From Bacteroidota bacterium (GTDB lineage Bacteria > Bacteroidota > Bacteroidia > UBA8524), in the NCBI GenBank assembly GCA_008933805.1, contig WBUH01000003.1, positions 124,001-188,000 on the forward strand: a DNA stretch of 64,000 nt, read 5' to 3'. Of the stretch, positions 33,712 through 42,648 are shown in pieces. The notes under the pieces are model-generated. The model was not told the origin of the DNA, searched no databases, and worked only from the letters and a program-made list of their open reading frames with translations. The position numbers were made by a program, and so were the translations under genes. Each line of letters opens with the position of its first letter. Position 1 is the first letter of the stretch.

Positions 33712-35034
33712 TTAAACCAAAATACCCTTTTGCCCTTTTAGTGCTACTTGATATACCTGTAAACAACGTTCACGTGCAGCCTTGTGGTCAACAATCGGGC
33801 GGGGATATAACGGTGTGCCGAATTCAGGCACCCAGCGACGCACATACACCCCTTGCGGGTCAAATCTTTGCAGTTGCAATTCAGGGTTAAACACACGGAA
33901 ATACGGCGCAGCATCTACGCCGCAGCCTGCCGCCCACTGCCAGCCGCCGTTGTTACTTGCCAGTTCAAAATCAAGCAGCTTTTGTGCAAAGTAGGCCTCG
34001 CCCCAGCGCCAGTCTATCAATAAATGTTTGGTTAAAAAGCTGGCCACCACCATACGCACACGGTTGTGCATATATCCCGTTTCATTCAGCTCACGCATCC
34101 CTGCATCTACCAACGGATACCCTGTTTTCCCCTCGCACCAGCGTTTAAACAGCTCTTCATCATTGCTCCATTGTATCGCATCAAACTCACGCTTAAACGA
34201 GTTACCGATTACGTGTAGGTAATGGTGCAAAATGCTCATGTAAAACTCGCGCCATATAAGCTCGTTAAAGTACTTTTCGCTTAAAAGGTGTGCCTTGGCA
34301 GCCTTCTCTCTAATGCTTACTGTTCCGAACCTGTAATGCACACTTAGTCTTGAAGTGCCGTGAATGCCCGGTATATCGCGGGTGTTAGCATAGTTTTTAA
34401 TCAACTCTTGAGAAACTACCGTTGGCGGAAACGAAGCGTCAGTTGGCAAAAACCCAAGCTCTTCTATCGGCATTAGCCGTGCAGGTGGTGTTTTTATAAA
34501 ATTTTCGAAGTAACGTTCAGTTGGGTAGGCTTTCAGGTAAAAATCGTTCAGTTTATTTTTCCAAACCTTACTGTACGGGGTAAACACTGTATAGGGAGTG
34601 CCGTTGGGTTTTAGCACTTCATCCCTCTCAAAAATTACTTGGTCTTTGTAGGTATGAAACGAAACCCCTGTTGTTTCCAGAAAGTCGCCTACCTGCTTAT
34701 CCCGCTCGTTGGCATAAGGCTCGTAATCGTGGTTGGTGAATACTTTTTTAATACTATAAGTGCGGGTCAAGTCCTTCCAAACATCTTGCGGAGTACCGTA
34801 AAACACTTGCAGGGTGCTGCCCATTTCTTCTAACTCCGCTTTTATATGCTGTAAGGCTTGATGAATAAACATCAACCGCTTATCCGCTTTGTCTTCCAGC
34901 TTGTCTAGTATATTTCTGTCGAAAATAAAAACAGGCAATACCGGCAACCCCGATTTTAAGGCATGATACAACCCTGCGTTATCTGCCAATCGTAAATCAC
35001 GCCGAAACCAAAACACACTTATTTCTGTTCCCAT
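33712..35034 (-). CDS. phrB: Deoxyribodipyrimidine photolyase (cryptochrome/photolyase family)
   Basis: A 440-residue FAD enzyme. VFWFRRDLRLADNAGLYHAL is the N-terminal antenna-domain signature; the FAD domain has IHGTSRLSVHYRFGTVSIRE, LIWREFYMSILHHY, GKTGYPLVDAGMRELNETGY, MHNRVRMVVASFLTKHLLID and NGGWQWAAGCGVDAAPYFRVF. These fit class I CPD photolyases, which use blue light to split cyclobutane pyrimidine dimers; a cryptochrome role cannot be fully excluded. It is one base from the TIGR01777 epimerase gene upstream, and that pair is divergent from a CarH-like photoreceptor regulator, implying light control. Confidence 0.94.
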   Translation of the reverse strand: MGTEISVFWFRRDLRLADNAGLYHALKSGLPVLPVFIFDRNILDKLEDKADKRLMFIHQALQHIKAELEEMGSTLQVFYGTPQDVWKDLTRTYSIKKVFTNHDYEPYANERDKQVGDFLETTGVSFHTYKDQVIFERDEVLKPNGTPYTVFTPYSKVWKNKLNDFYLKAYPTERYFENFIKTPPARLMPIEELGFLPTDASFPPTVVSQELIKNYANTRDIPGIHGTSRLSVHYRFGTVSIREKAAKAHLLSEKYFNELIWREFYMSILHHYLHVIGNSFKREFDAIQWSNDEELFKRWCEGKTGYPLVDAGMRELNETGYMHNRVRMVVASFLTKHLLIDWRWGEAYFAQKLLDFELASNNGGWQWAAGCGVDAAPYFRVFNPELQLQRFDPQGVYVRRWVPEFGTPLYPRPIVDHKAARERCLQVYQVALKGQKGILV

Positions 35035-35035
35035 A

Positions 35036-35941
35036 TCAACTGTTGGTTAATGCTGCCTTTAGCGCCGTTTCAAAATCAGTATATATAAATTTATAACCCG
35101 CATCTGCTACTTTTTTTGCCGATACATTGTGATTTACCAGCAGTTCGTAACTCATGCCGCCTAAAATAATTTTTAGTGCAAATGCAGGTGCATTGGGTAG
35201 CCACAAAGGTTTGCCAAGCAACTTTGCAAATAGTTTGGTGGCTTGGGCATTGGTGGTAGGGTTGGGTGTTACACAGTTGTACGGCCCTGTAAATCCTTCT
35301 TCAGTAATGGCTTTTAACACAATACCACACAAATCGTCGATGTGTATCCAGCTTATTTGCTGTTTACCGTTACCCAACACAGTACCGAAACCCATTTTTA
35401 TAGGCTTTGCCATTTCAGGTACAAATCCTCCGTTGGGCGACAATACAATCCCTATTCTCAAAATAGTAAGGGATGTGCCAAGACTTTCTATTTTTTGAGC
35501 TTCGTTTTCCCAATCAGCACACACTTGCGATAAAAAATCTTTTGACGGTGGGGTGCTTTCATCCACCAATGAAAGGCTATCACCATAATATCCCGTAGCC
35601 GATGCTGATATTACTTTTTTTACCGCCAACTTGTTGTTTTTTATGGTTTCATACAACAAACGGGTAGAGAGTACACGGCTGTCGTAAATCTCTTTTTTGT
35701 AGGCACTTGTCCACCTGCCGCCTGCCACACTGGCACCGGCAAGGTTTATAACAACATCTACCCCATCAAACGCTCTTACATCAATTTCATCTGTCTTATA
35801 ATCCCAACGGTATGTTTTAACAGGCCCGTTCAGGTTTTCCCTGCGCCCTAAGTGTGATACGGTGTACCCTTTCTGAGTTAAAAAAGATGTAAGGGCACTG
35901 CCCACCAATCCTGAGCCGCCGGTTATAAGTATGTGTTTCAT
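35036..35941 (-). CDS. TIGR01777-family NAD(P)-dependent epimerase-like protein
   Basis: A 301-residue extended-SDR protein. ILITGGSGLVGSALTSFL is the dinucleotide-binding GG-x-G-x-x-G, VDVVINLAGASVAGGRWTSA is the diagnostic TIGR01777 segment (NLAG then RW), SASATGYYG contains the Y-Y-G active-site region, and SWIHIDDLCGIVLKAI follows. The substrate is unknown. Only one base separates its stop from the photolyase ATG, so both are one transcript. From memory, genes of this family recur beside photolyase and B12-dependent MerR regulators in several phyla, which suggests a part in the light or oxidative response. Confidence 0.92.
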   Translation of the reverse strand: MKHILITGGSGLVGSALTSFLTQKGYTVSHLGRRENLNGPVKTYRWDYKTDEIDVRAFDGVDVVINLAGASVAGGRWTSAYKKEIYDSRVLSTRLLYETIKNNKLAVKKVISASATGYYGDSLSLVDESTPPSKDFLSQVCADWENEAQKIESLGTSLTILRIGIVLSPNGGFVPEMAKPIKMGFGTVLGNGKQQISWIHIDDLCGIVLKAITEEGFTGPYNCVTPNPTTNAQATKLFAKLLGKPLWLPNAPAFALKIILGGMSYELLVNHNVSAKKVADAGYKFIYTDFETALKAALTNS

Positions 35942-36024
35942 CAGGTGTTAATAAAATGTAAATTATATCTTTTCAAAAAACCTACGCCGTATGTGCGTTT
36001 GGCTGTAATTTGCCTTTGAACAAA

Positions 36025-36038
36025 TGTAATTTTTTACA
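36025..36038. promoter_or_regulatory. TGTAA inverted repeat in the light-module divergent promoter region
   Basis: TGTAA (36025-36029) and TTACA (36034-36038) form an inverted repeat with a 4-base T spacer, midway in the 159-base region between the divergent epimerase/photolyase and MerR/B12 genes. TGTAAWTT also occurs at about 36004 and 35958. These could be sites for the MerR-type protein, but no binding consensus for this lineage is known to me. Confidence 0.35.
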
Positions 36039-36100
36039 ACAACTATAAACAAACATGCCCGTTAAGTGTTTGTGCTATATACATTAGCAACAGCTGCACA

Positions 36101-36994
36101 ATGTCAAGGTTCGCAATTAAAGATATAGAATGCATAACAGGCATCAAAGCCCACACCCTGCGCATTTGGGAGCAGCGGTACAATCTTGTGGTGCCCAAAC
36201 GTACGGATACCAACATACGGTACTACGATGATGATGATCTGCGCTTTATTCTAAATGTTTCTATACTTAACAACTACGGCATAAAGATTTCTGAAATCGC
36301 AAAAATGTCTCGCGATAAAATACGCGAGATGGTACTGTTGGTTTCAGAAAAAGATTCACCGCACTCCGCACAGATTAAATCCCTTATCTCAGCTATGTTC
36401 AGTTTGGATGAGCAAGGGTTTAATAACATACTGTCGTCAAACATTTTAAAGCTGGGACTAGAAGATACCATTACCCAAGTGGTGTTTCCGTTTCTGCACC
36501 AGATTGGTGTGTTGTGGATGACTGAGGCAGTGCACCCCGCCCACGAGCATTTTATTACCAACCTTATCCGTCAAAAATTGTACGTGGCCATTGATGCCCA
36601 AACGGGGAAGCAAAATCCCGACGGAAAGAAATTTCTTTTGTTTTTGCCTGAGGGTGAAACCCACGAGATAGGTTTGCTGTTTGCCAATTACTTTTTGCGC
36701 GCCAGAGGACACAAAGTGGTGTACTTAGGCCAAAATTTACCTTACGGTGATTTGGGCAGGTTGTTTGATTTTTACGGGCCGGATTACGTATTGTCGTCTA
36801 TCACCTCTTCGTTGGCTGAGCAAGGAGTGCAGGAGTTTGTAAACAAACTTTCTAAGTGCTGGCCCGATACAACCATATTACTTACTGGCTATATGGTGCT
36901 TAACAACGATGACCTTTGTTTCCCCTCTAATGTGCAGGTGCTAAAAGACATTACCCACCTTGGTGAATTGGTGGATGCCATCCCTGTGCGCTAA
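36101..36994 (+). CDS. CarH/LitR-like MerR regulator with B12-binding photoreceptor domain
   Basis: A 297-residue regulator. Residues 1-70 form a MerR winged helix (FAIKDIECITGIKAHTLRIW, then EQRYNLVVPKRTDTNIRYYD). Residues about 90-165 are the helix-bundle cap: W139 followed after nine residues by E149-H150 gives the W-x9-EH motif that in CarH packs against the adenosyl group. Residues about 175-297 are a cobalamin domain with E186-x-H188-x-x-G191, the lower-ligand histidine. This set is that of adenosylcobalamin-dependent light-sensitive repressors. It is divergent from the epimerase-photolyase pair, its probable target, and may also control itself. Confidence 0.9.
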   Translation: MSRFAIKDIECITGIKAHTLRIWEQRYNLVVPKRTDTNIRYYDDDDLRFILNVSILNNYGIKISEIAKMSRDKIREMVLLVSEKDSPHSAQIKSLISAMFSLDEQGFNNILSSNILKLGLEDTITQVVFPFLHQIGVLWMTEAVHPAHEHFITNLIRQKLYVAIDAQTGKQNPDGKKFLLFLPEGETHEIGLLFANYFLRARGHKVVYLGQNLPYGDLGRLFDFYGPDYVLSSITSSLAEQGVQEFVNKLSKCWPDTTILLTGYMVLNNDDLCFPSNVQVLKDITHLGELVDAIPVR

Positions 36995-36999
36995 CCCCG

Positions 37000-37030
37000 T
37001 TTCTTATCCCGCATAATTCTTATATTTTTG
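37000..37030 (+). promoter_or_regulatory. Possible promoter of the LPG-synthase-like membrane gene
   Basis: TATTTTTG at 37023-37030 fits TAnnTTTG, and a TTTC at 37000-37003 stands 19 bases upstream as a near -33 match. The start of transcription would fall about 37037, which favours the downstream GTG at 37061 over the TTG at 37028 that overlaps the motif itself. Confidence 0.4.
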
Positions 37031-37060
37031 GGCCTTGGCAAACGGTTGCCGCATTTGTTT

Positions 37061-38071
37061 GTGAAGGATACTAAAAAAATTCAATCGTGGCTCATTAATG
37101 GAGCGTTTGCAGTATTGGCTGCCGTATCGCTGTACTATGCCTTTGCAGGCAAAGACTTGCAAGCTTTAGGGGCTGAACTTAAAAACGCTGATTACATTTG
37201 GGTGATTCCTGTGCTATGCTCTAGCCTGTTGGGCAGTTCAGCACGTGCTTTGCGCTGGCAGTTGTTGCTTGAGCCTGTGGCGCACAAACCCTCGTTTGGT
37301 CAATCGTTTTTTGCACTTATGTACGGTTATTTTGTAAACATAGGCACCCCGCGTGTGGGCGAATTAAGCCGTTGTATATCGTTGCAAGAAACTGCCAAAA
37401 TACCTTTTGCCAAGAGCTTTGGCACTGTGTTTACCGAACGTGCCGTTGATTTGGTGTGCTTATTACTTTGCGTAGCCCTTGCCTTCGGTCTTCAAGCTGC
37501 CTTTTTGGGTGATTTTTTTAATATCCACATTTTTACCCCCATAAATGATAAAACAGGCGGTAAAGCGGTTTATATCTTTACAGGATTGGTAGTAGCCGGT
37601 ATCATAGGCTTAGTGACTTTGCTTTTTATTGCCCGCAGGCTTAAGAAGCTAAATGCTGCCAACAAATTAGTGCTGTTTATCAGGGGAATTATTGAGGGAC
37701 TGGTGAGTATTTTCAGCCTTAAAAAGCCGTTGTTGTTTTTGCTTTATACAGCATTGATATGGTTCAGCTATTTCTTAACCAGTTATTTGTGGTTTTTTGC
37801 CTTTGATGCTACCCAAAACCTTACCGTTGCTGCTGCATTTACAGTAATGGCTGTGGGGGCTATTGCCAAATCATTGCCCATACAGGCAGGCGGTGCAGGC
37901 TTATATCACTTTTTGGTGGGGCAGTTATTGATAATGTACAGCATAAACGGGGTAAACACACTTGCCTACGCCACGCTTAACCACGGTACTCAATTAGTGT
38001 ATAATACGGTATTGGGCATTATTGCCCTTATATGGTTGTTTACGTCTAAACGCAGCGGAATTAAAAGCTGA
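37061..38071 (+). CDS. Lysylphosphatidylglycerol-synthase-like membrane protein (UPF0104)
   Basis: A 336-residue polytopic membrane protein with about eight helices. GSSARALRWQLLLEP and GYFVNIGTPRVGELSRCISL are the family's conserved first parts, and KSLPIQAGGAGLYHFLVGQL matches the usual P-I-x-P-G-G-x-G segment near the C-terminus. It corresponds to the flippase-like membrane domain without the aminoacyl-transferase domain. The substrate lipid is unknown. Start choice: GTG 37061 lies after a -7-like element, whereas TTG 37028 lies in it. The stop overlaps the convergent DUF4249 gene by 11 bases. Confidence 0.87.
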   Translation: MKDTKKIQSWLINGAFAVLAAVSLYYAFAGKDLQALGAELKNADYIWVIPVLCSSLLGSSARALRWQLLLEPVAHKPSFGQSFFALMYGYFVNIGTPRVGELSRCISLQETAKIPFAKSFGTVFTERAVDLVCLLLCVALAFGLQAAFLGDFFNIHIFTPINDKTGGKAVYIFTGLVVAGIIGLVTLLFIARRLKKLNAANKLVLFIRGIIEGLVSIFSLKKPLLFLLYTALIWFSYFLTSYLWFFAFDATQNLTVAAAFTVMAVGAIAKSLPIQAGGAGLYHFLVGQLLIMYSINGVNTLAYATLNHGTQLVYNTVLGIIALIWLFTSKRSGIKS

Positions 38072-38966
38072 TTATTTTCACATGCTCGTTGTAGGCGCCA
38101 AAGCAGCCTAAGCCTCCTTGCACGTTGCTAAATACCAGTGTTGGTTCAGAAAACGGGTCGCCACCGTTATTCACAGCTGTTTTGTGGTACTTGTAGTAGT
38201 TTTCGTCACACGATAGTAAATACACTCTTATACCTATCGGCCTGAATGAAAAACCCATAACCGTTCCGCCTATTTGTTCATACACCTCAGCCGATAAATC
38301 ATTCATCGCTATTTTTTGCCCGTCTTTGTTTTTATCCGTTTGCAAATCGCTGTACGAAGGGCCATACATAGTTTGTAAGGTTTCTTCAGGTGTTCCGTTG
38401 GTTTCAACCATACGTACAAACGACCCTGCTCTGTAATAATTAACTCCTCCGGCTATATCATTCCAACTCATATTCAACTTCACTGTTCGTGTTATTTGCC
38501 CAACATTATCGTCCCTGTTTGCAGTGGTATCCCATTTATAAGTTAACGACGCAGTATCGGCAGGATAAGGCACAGTGCAGGTAGCTTTTGCACTGCGGCC
38601 GTCTTTTGTATTAACCATCAGGGTATAGGTTTTACCCGCCACAATAGACATTTGCGAGGTATGAAGCGTGTACTTGGTACCCGATAGCCCGTCAAACAAA
38701 AGTTGCTTGGTAGTTAAGCCGTCCGAAATTTTTACATCGGCGTCTGTAATCCAACCGTTGTTATTTATGTTGCCGTTATATACAGGCCTTGTAAGGCTAA
38801 CAAATACTTTTATCAATGTATCTTGGGGTGATATAAAGCTTTGCACCACCAATTTAGGCTCAATTACGGGTATATCCACATTGGTTGCATCTTGTTCGCA
38901 GGCTGCAAAACTTAGGCAAACCAATAGTGCGGTAATATTAGCTACAACTACTTTTAATTTAATCAT
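38061..38966 (-). CDS. DUF4249 lipoprotein, partner of the TonB receptor
   Basis: A 301-residue lipoprotein: signal helix at residues 5-20 and lipobox SFAAC (Cys23). The mature part begins with the DUF4249 pattern EPKLVVQSFISPQDTLIKVF, followed by Ig-like strands, and ends LGCFGAYNEHVKIISF. DUF4249 proteins are commonly encoded just after a TonB-dependent receptor and probably act as surface lipoprotein partners in substrate capture, in the way SusD assists SusC; that role is inferred. Only 5 bases separate it from the receptor gene. Confidence 0.9.
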   Translation of the reverse strand: MIKLKVVVANITALLVCLSFAACEQDATNVDIPVIEPKLVVQSFISPQDTLIKVFVSLTRPVYNGNINNNGWITDADVKISDGLTTKQLLFDGLSGTKYTLHTSQMSIVAGKTYTLMVNTKDGRSAKATCTVPYPADTASLTYKWDTTANRDDNVGQITRTVKLNMSWNDIAGGVNYYRAGSFVRMVETNGTPEETLQTMYGPSYSDLQTDKNKDGQKIAMNDLSAEVYEQIGGTVMGFSFRPIGIRVYLLSCDENYYKYHKTAVNNGGDPFSEPTLVFSNVQGGLGCFGAYNEHVKIISF

Positions 38967-38971
38967 GGTGT

Positions 38972-41581
38972 TTAGAATTTATAGCTTAATGAAATTGAAG
39001 GAATGATGGGGAACAACGAAATCTGTTTCAGCTTTGTAACCCCGTTTTCAGTAGACGTGTAATAGAAGAATGGATTTTTGCGGTTATACACGTTATAAAA
39101 GCTAAACTCAATGGTACGGGTGTATTTTTCGCGCACTTTATCTGCTCGTATACCTAAATCCATGCGGTGGTAGGGAGCCATGCGGAAGTTGTTCTTCTCA
39201 CCATAATCTACCAAATCAATGGATGAAACTACATTGCTGGCTCCGTAAGTTGGGTCGTGCATTACACCTGTATAGTTTGCACGGGGCAATGTAATCGCCT
39301 GCCCTGTTCCGTACACCCAAGTAGCTGATAGTGATACGTTTTTGGTGATTTTATAGATACCCACTACTGATATATCGTGGCGACGGTCATAACGTGCCCA
39401 GAACTTTCTGCCGAAATTCAGTTCATCAAACTGCAATTGTGTCCAGCTAAGCGTGTAGCCTATCCAACCGCTAAATCTTCCCTTTTTCTTTTGAATCAAG
39501 AACTCAGCACCGTAACTCCAGCCCTGTCCTGTTGTAACGTTTTCTTCCCACGAATAACTATCGGCACTGGTAGGGTCGTCAAACACCAAAAAGGTAGCTC
39601 CCTCTTTATACCCCAATATGTTATTCATTTTCTTATAGTAACCTTCAACAGTTATGGCAAAGTTTTGCTTGGTAAAGTCTTTTACAAAACCCGCTGCGGC
39701 TTGCATACTGCGCTGCGGAGGGATGTTTGATGTTGCAGGCACCCACAAATCGGTTGGCAACCCTATCCCAGTATTACTCACCAAGTGCATGTATTGATTC
39801 ATCACAGCAAACGATGCCTTTATGGCCATATCTTTACCAACTTGGTAAGCTGTGGCAATACGCGGTTCAGGGTTAAAGTAGTGTTTGTTGCGATTGCTAA
39901 AGTGGCTCAAACGCATACCGGCGTTTACCTTAAAGCGTTTGCCCAACCTCATATCATCTTCTATATACAAACCGTTTTCAAATCCGTTGATGCTCTTTTT
40001 AGAGTTTAGGCTTTCGTTTGCAAAAGTGTTTTTATATACCACCGCACTTGGGGTAAACGTGTGCAGGGTTGAAGTAACCCCCATTTTTACATGGTGGCCG
40101 TTAACGGGGTAATAATCAAAATCGTACTTAATGCCGTAATCACGGATTTGCGAATAAAAGCGCAACTCAAATTGGTTGTTGCTTGATTTTTCAACTGTTG
40201 TAGCTCCTACTAAAAACCTGTAATTACTAAAGATGGCCGATGCATTACCAAATAGTTTGTTTGAAAACTCGTGGTTCCATCTGGCTGTAGCAGTGGCATT
40301 TCCCCACTCAAACCTAAAGGTATTTCTGGTTGAGGTGTTATTGGTGCTGGCGTAAAATTTATCCTTACCAAAATAACCGCTTAGGTACACTTTGTCTTTT
40401 TTGCCTAAGTCGTAGTTTATTTTAGCGTTCAAATCGTAAAAGTAGTACCCGCCTTTCTCGTTACCGGTCATAAACGGCTGCATAAGCGCATCAATGTATG
40501 TTCTGCGGCCTGATACAATAAACGATGATTTGTTTTTCTTTAACGGGCCTTCAATAGTAAACCTTGATGATATAAGGCCAATACCTACTTCGCCGCTGTA
40601 TTTTTCTTTGTGTCCTTCTTTCATGTGCAAATCAAGCACTGATGAAAGCCTTCCGCCGTAACGGGCAGGAAATCCCCCCTTTATCAATTCAACACTTTTC
40701 AAGGCATCGCCGTTAAACAACGAAAAGAACCCGAAAAGGTGAAAGGCATTGTACACGGGAGCACCATCAAGTATAATAAGGTTTTGGTCGGGACCGCCAC
40801 CGCGTACATAAAAGCCGCTTTGTCCTTCGCTGCCCTTTTGTACACCGGGCATTAGTTGTATTACTTTAAGCACATCTTTTTCTCCCAGCAATGCAGGTAT
40901 TTCTTTTATCTGCTCCACCGGAATATCAATGCTGCTCATTTGTGTTTTGCTGCTCTCCTTCACCACACTTTCAGCCACAACTTCTACAGCAGTTACTTCT
41001 TTTATCCCGTCTAGGGCAACGTTTATTTCTTTGTCCGAGGTAAGTTCAACATCTATCAGTTGGGTTTCGTAGCTGATGTATGAATAGGCCAGTTTGTAGG
41101 TTCCTTTGGGTAACGACAGCGAATAGAAACCATAGGCATTGGTAGTGGTTCCCAGCGAGGTACCGGGTATGTATATATTTACACCTAACAGCAATTCGCC
41201 GCTGCCTTTTTCAGTCACATAACCACTGATGGTAAGCGTGGGCTTGCCCGCATTTTTCTTGCGCATCAACACCACTTGCCCGTTCAGTTCTTTGTAGGTA
41301 ACTGTGTTGTGCAGTATGGCATCCAGTACTTGCGAAAGAGGCTTGTTTTGCACGTTAATGCTCACAAGATTACTTACGGGCACCATGCTTTCGCTGTATG
41401 AGAATTTTATGTCGTGTTTAGCCCCAATTTCTGCAAGGGCTTTCTTCAGGGAAATTTGTTTGGCCTTGTAGGTTATTTGTTTGTTTAGCAAAACTATCTC
41501 AGTAGCCTTGCTGCTTACTGTTACCAGTAATAAAATAACAAGCGGAAGAAGGCGCAGCAGTGTTGTTTTGTTTGTTTTCAC
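38972..41581 (-). CDS. TonB-dependent receptor with STN signalling domain
   Basis: An 869-residue outer-membrane receptor. From the N-terminus: signal peptide, STN domain (KQISLKKALAEIGAKHDIKF, SQVLDAILHNTVTYKELNG), a carboxypeptidase-like regulatory domain (ISGYVTEKGSGELLLGVNIY), plug (LMPGVQKGSEGQSGFYVRGG) and a 22-strand-type barrel ending in an aromatic residue (SISLSYKF). The STN domain allows contact with the FecR protein encoded just upstream, so ligand binding can be signalled. GTG 41581 gives a clean signal peptide and lies 23 bases past the fecR stop; an earlier TTG at 41614 overlaps fecR. The ligand is unknown. Confidence 0.92.
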   Translation of the reverse strand: MKTNKTTLLRLLPLVILLLVTVSSKATEIVLLNKQITYKAKQISLKKALAEIGAKHDIKFSYSESMVPVSNLVSINVQNKPLSQVLDAILHNTVTYKELNGQVVLMRKKNAGKPTLTISGYVTEKGSGELLLGVNIYIPGTSLGTTTNAYGFYSLSLPKGTYKLAYSYISYETQLIDVELTSDKEINVALDGIKEVTAVEVVAESVVKESSKTQMSSIDIPVEQIKEIPALLGEKDVLKVIQLMPGVQKGSEGQSGFYVRGGGPDQNLIILDGAPVYNAFHLFGFFSLFNGDALKSVELIKGGFPARYGGRLSSVLDLHMKEGHKEKYSGEVGIGLISSRFTIEGPLKKNKSSFIVSGRRTYIDALMQPFMTGNEKGGYYFYDLNAKINYDLGKKDKVYLSGYFGKDKFYASTNNTSTRNTFRFEWGNATATARWNHEFSNKLFGNASAIFSNYRFLVGATTVEKSSNNQFELRFYSQIRDYGIKYDFDYYPVNGHHVKMGVTSTLHTFTPSAVVYKNTFANESLNSKKSINGFENGLYIEDDMRLGKRFKVNAGMRLSHFSNRNKHYFNPEPRIATAYQVGKDMAIKASFAVMNQYMHLVSNTGIGLPTDLWVPATSNIPPQRSMQAAAGFVKDFTKQNFAITVEGYYKKMNNILGYKEGATFLVFDDPTSADSYSWEENVTTGQGWSYGAEFLIQKKKGRFSGWIGYTLSWTQLQFDELNFGRKFWARYDRRHDISVVGIYKITKNVSLSATWVYGTGQAITLPRANYTGVMHDPTYGASNVVSSIDLVDYGEKNNFRMAPYHRMDLGIRADKVREKYTRTIEFSFYNVYNRKNPFFYYTSTENGVTKLKQISLFPIIPSISLSYKF

Positions 41582-41604
41582 TTGTTTGTAGGGGAATTGG
41601 GCCG

Positions 41605-42597
41605 CTATTCGCAAGTTTCTCCCTTAATGTGGTATGCGCCATCCTTCTCTTCTATCTCAATAGGTAATACTGATGATAGAATTTCAATCACTTCTCCAAG
41701 GGTTGGGTTATTAAAACTGGCTGTAATACGGCAGGTTTCTAATTTTTTATCGTCGATAACCACATTGGCATTAAACCAGCGGTTAACGGTTGCTGTAGCT
41801 TGTGAAAGTGTGATGTTGTTAAAATCCATCACGTTTTTGCGCCACTCGTTATGCTTATCGGGCATAGGCATTGATTGCAAGCGATGCGATGTTTTGCCGT
41901 AAATGGCCATATTACCGGGCAACAGCTCTACAAGGTTACTATCGCTGTACACAGCTACTTTACCCTCATCCAAAGCAACGGCTATTTCATCATTATCAGG
42001 GTAGGCCATCACGTTAAACGATGTACCCAGTACTTTGGTAACTAACTCACCTGTATGTACCATAAATGGTTTGGTTTCGTCACGCTTCACTTCAAAGTAA
42101 GCTTCACCGTCAACGTAAACTTCGCGGGTACTGCCGCTAAAATCCTCGGGATACTTAATGGTACTTTCAGCATTCAGCCACACGGTGCTTCCGTCAGCAA
42201 GCGCTAATTGACGTTTTTCGCCCTTTTTGGTTGAAATTTCAACCATCTTCACTACGGTTTCGCTACCGCTGTTGTAGTTAAGTACATAAAATGATACCAC
42301 GCCTAAAATAATTACTGCAGCTGCGGCTGCACGGGTTAATATGTATGAAAGTGATTTACGTTTGGGTTGGGTTGTTGTTGCTTGTTGCAACCTGCCCTTA
42401 ACTTTTTGCCATGCGGCTTCGGTTTCCTGTACTTCGGCTAAAGGGCGTACCTGTCCGGTTTCGTCCCACATATTTTTAAGCCTCACAAAAAGGCCTTTGT
42501 TCTCGGTACTCTCGCCAATCCACGACTCTATCATCCTTGCTTCTTCGGGAGTGCACTGGTGCGAAAGGTATTTGCCAATTAGTACAGGTGTTATCAT
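41605..42597 (-). CDS. FecR-family anti-sigma factor
   Basis: A 330-residue inner-membrane protein. The cytosolic N-terminal part (about 1-85) includes LIGKYLSHQCTPEEARMIES and binds sigma; one helix follows at about 93-115 (RAAAAAVIILGVVSFYVL); the periplasmic part has the FecR core (TKKGEKRQLALADGSTVWLN, GEAYFEVKRDETKPFMVHTG, VLGTSFNVMAY) and a C-terminal STN-binding DUF4974 domain (VMDFNNITLSQATATVNRWF). ATG 42597 is preferred over a GTG 12 codons upstream. A TAATTTTG lies 5 bases before this ATG, so a leaderless internal promoter is conceivable. Operon with sigma factor and receptor. Confidence 0.92.
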   Translation of the reverse strand: MITPVLIGKYLSHQCTPEEARMIESWIGESTENKGLFVRLKNMWDETGQVRPLAEVQETEAAWQKVKGRLQQATTTQPKRKSLSYILTRAAAAAVIILGVVSFYVLNYNSGSETVVKMVEISTKKGEKRQLALADGSTVWLNAESTIKYPEDFSGSTREVYVDGEAYFEVKRDETKPFMVHTGELVTKVLGTSFNVMAYPDNDEIAVALDEGKVAVYSDSNLVELLPGNMAIYGKTSHRLQSMPMPDKHNEWRKNVMDFNNITLSQATATVNRWFNANVVIDDKKLETCRITASFNNPTLGEVIEILSSVLPIEIEEKDGAYHIKGETCE

Positions 42598-42614
42598 ATC
42601 GTCAAAATTAATAT

Positions 42615-42641
42615 GGGGAAAGGTACATTGCACCTTTCCCC
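42615..42641. terminator. Perfect hairpin between lipoprotein and fecR genes
   Basis: GGGGAAAGGT (42615-42624) and ACCTTTCCCC (42632-42641) form a perfect 10-bp stem with a 7-base loop in the short gap between two co-directional genes. There is no long T-run on the minus strand, so it may act as a partial terminator or an mRNA-stability hairpin that gives more upstream than downstream transcript. Confidence 0.6.
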
Positions 42642-42648
42642 TAAGTTT

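Noticed and set aside
39377-40112. Plus-strand frames over the TonB receptor gene
   Set aside because: Antisense to conserved barrel sequence and without recognisable motifs.
41582-41614. Longer N-terminus of the TonB receptor from TTG 41614
   Set aside because: GTG 41581 gives a standard signal peptide (KTNK then hydrophobic core); the longer form would put eleven residues before it and overlap fecR.
42603-42610. TAATTTTG on the minus strand as a promoter of fecR
   Set aside because: Matches the -7 consensus, but it is 5 bases from the ATG with no -33 partner; an operon transcript from the sigma gene is simpler.
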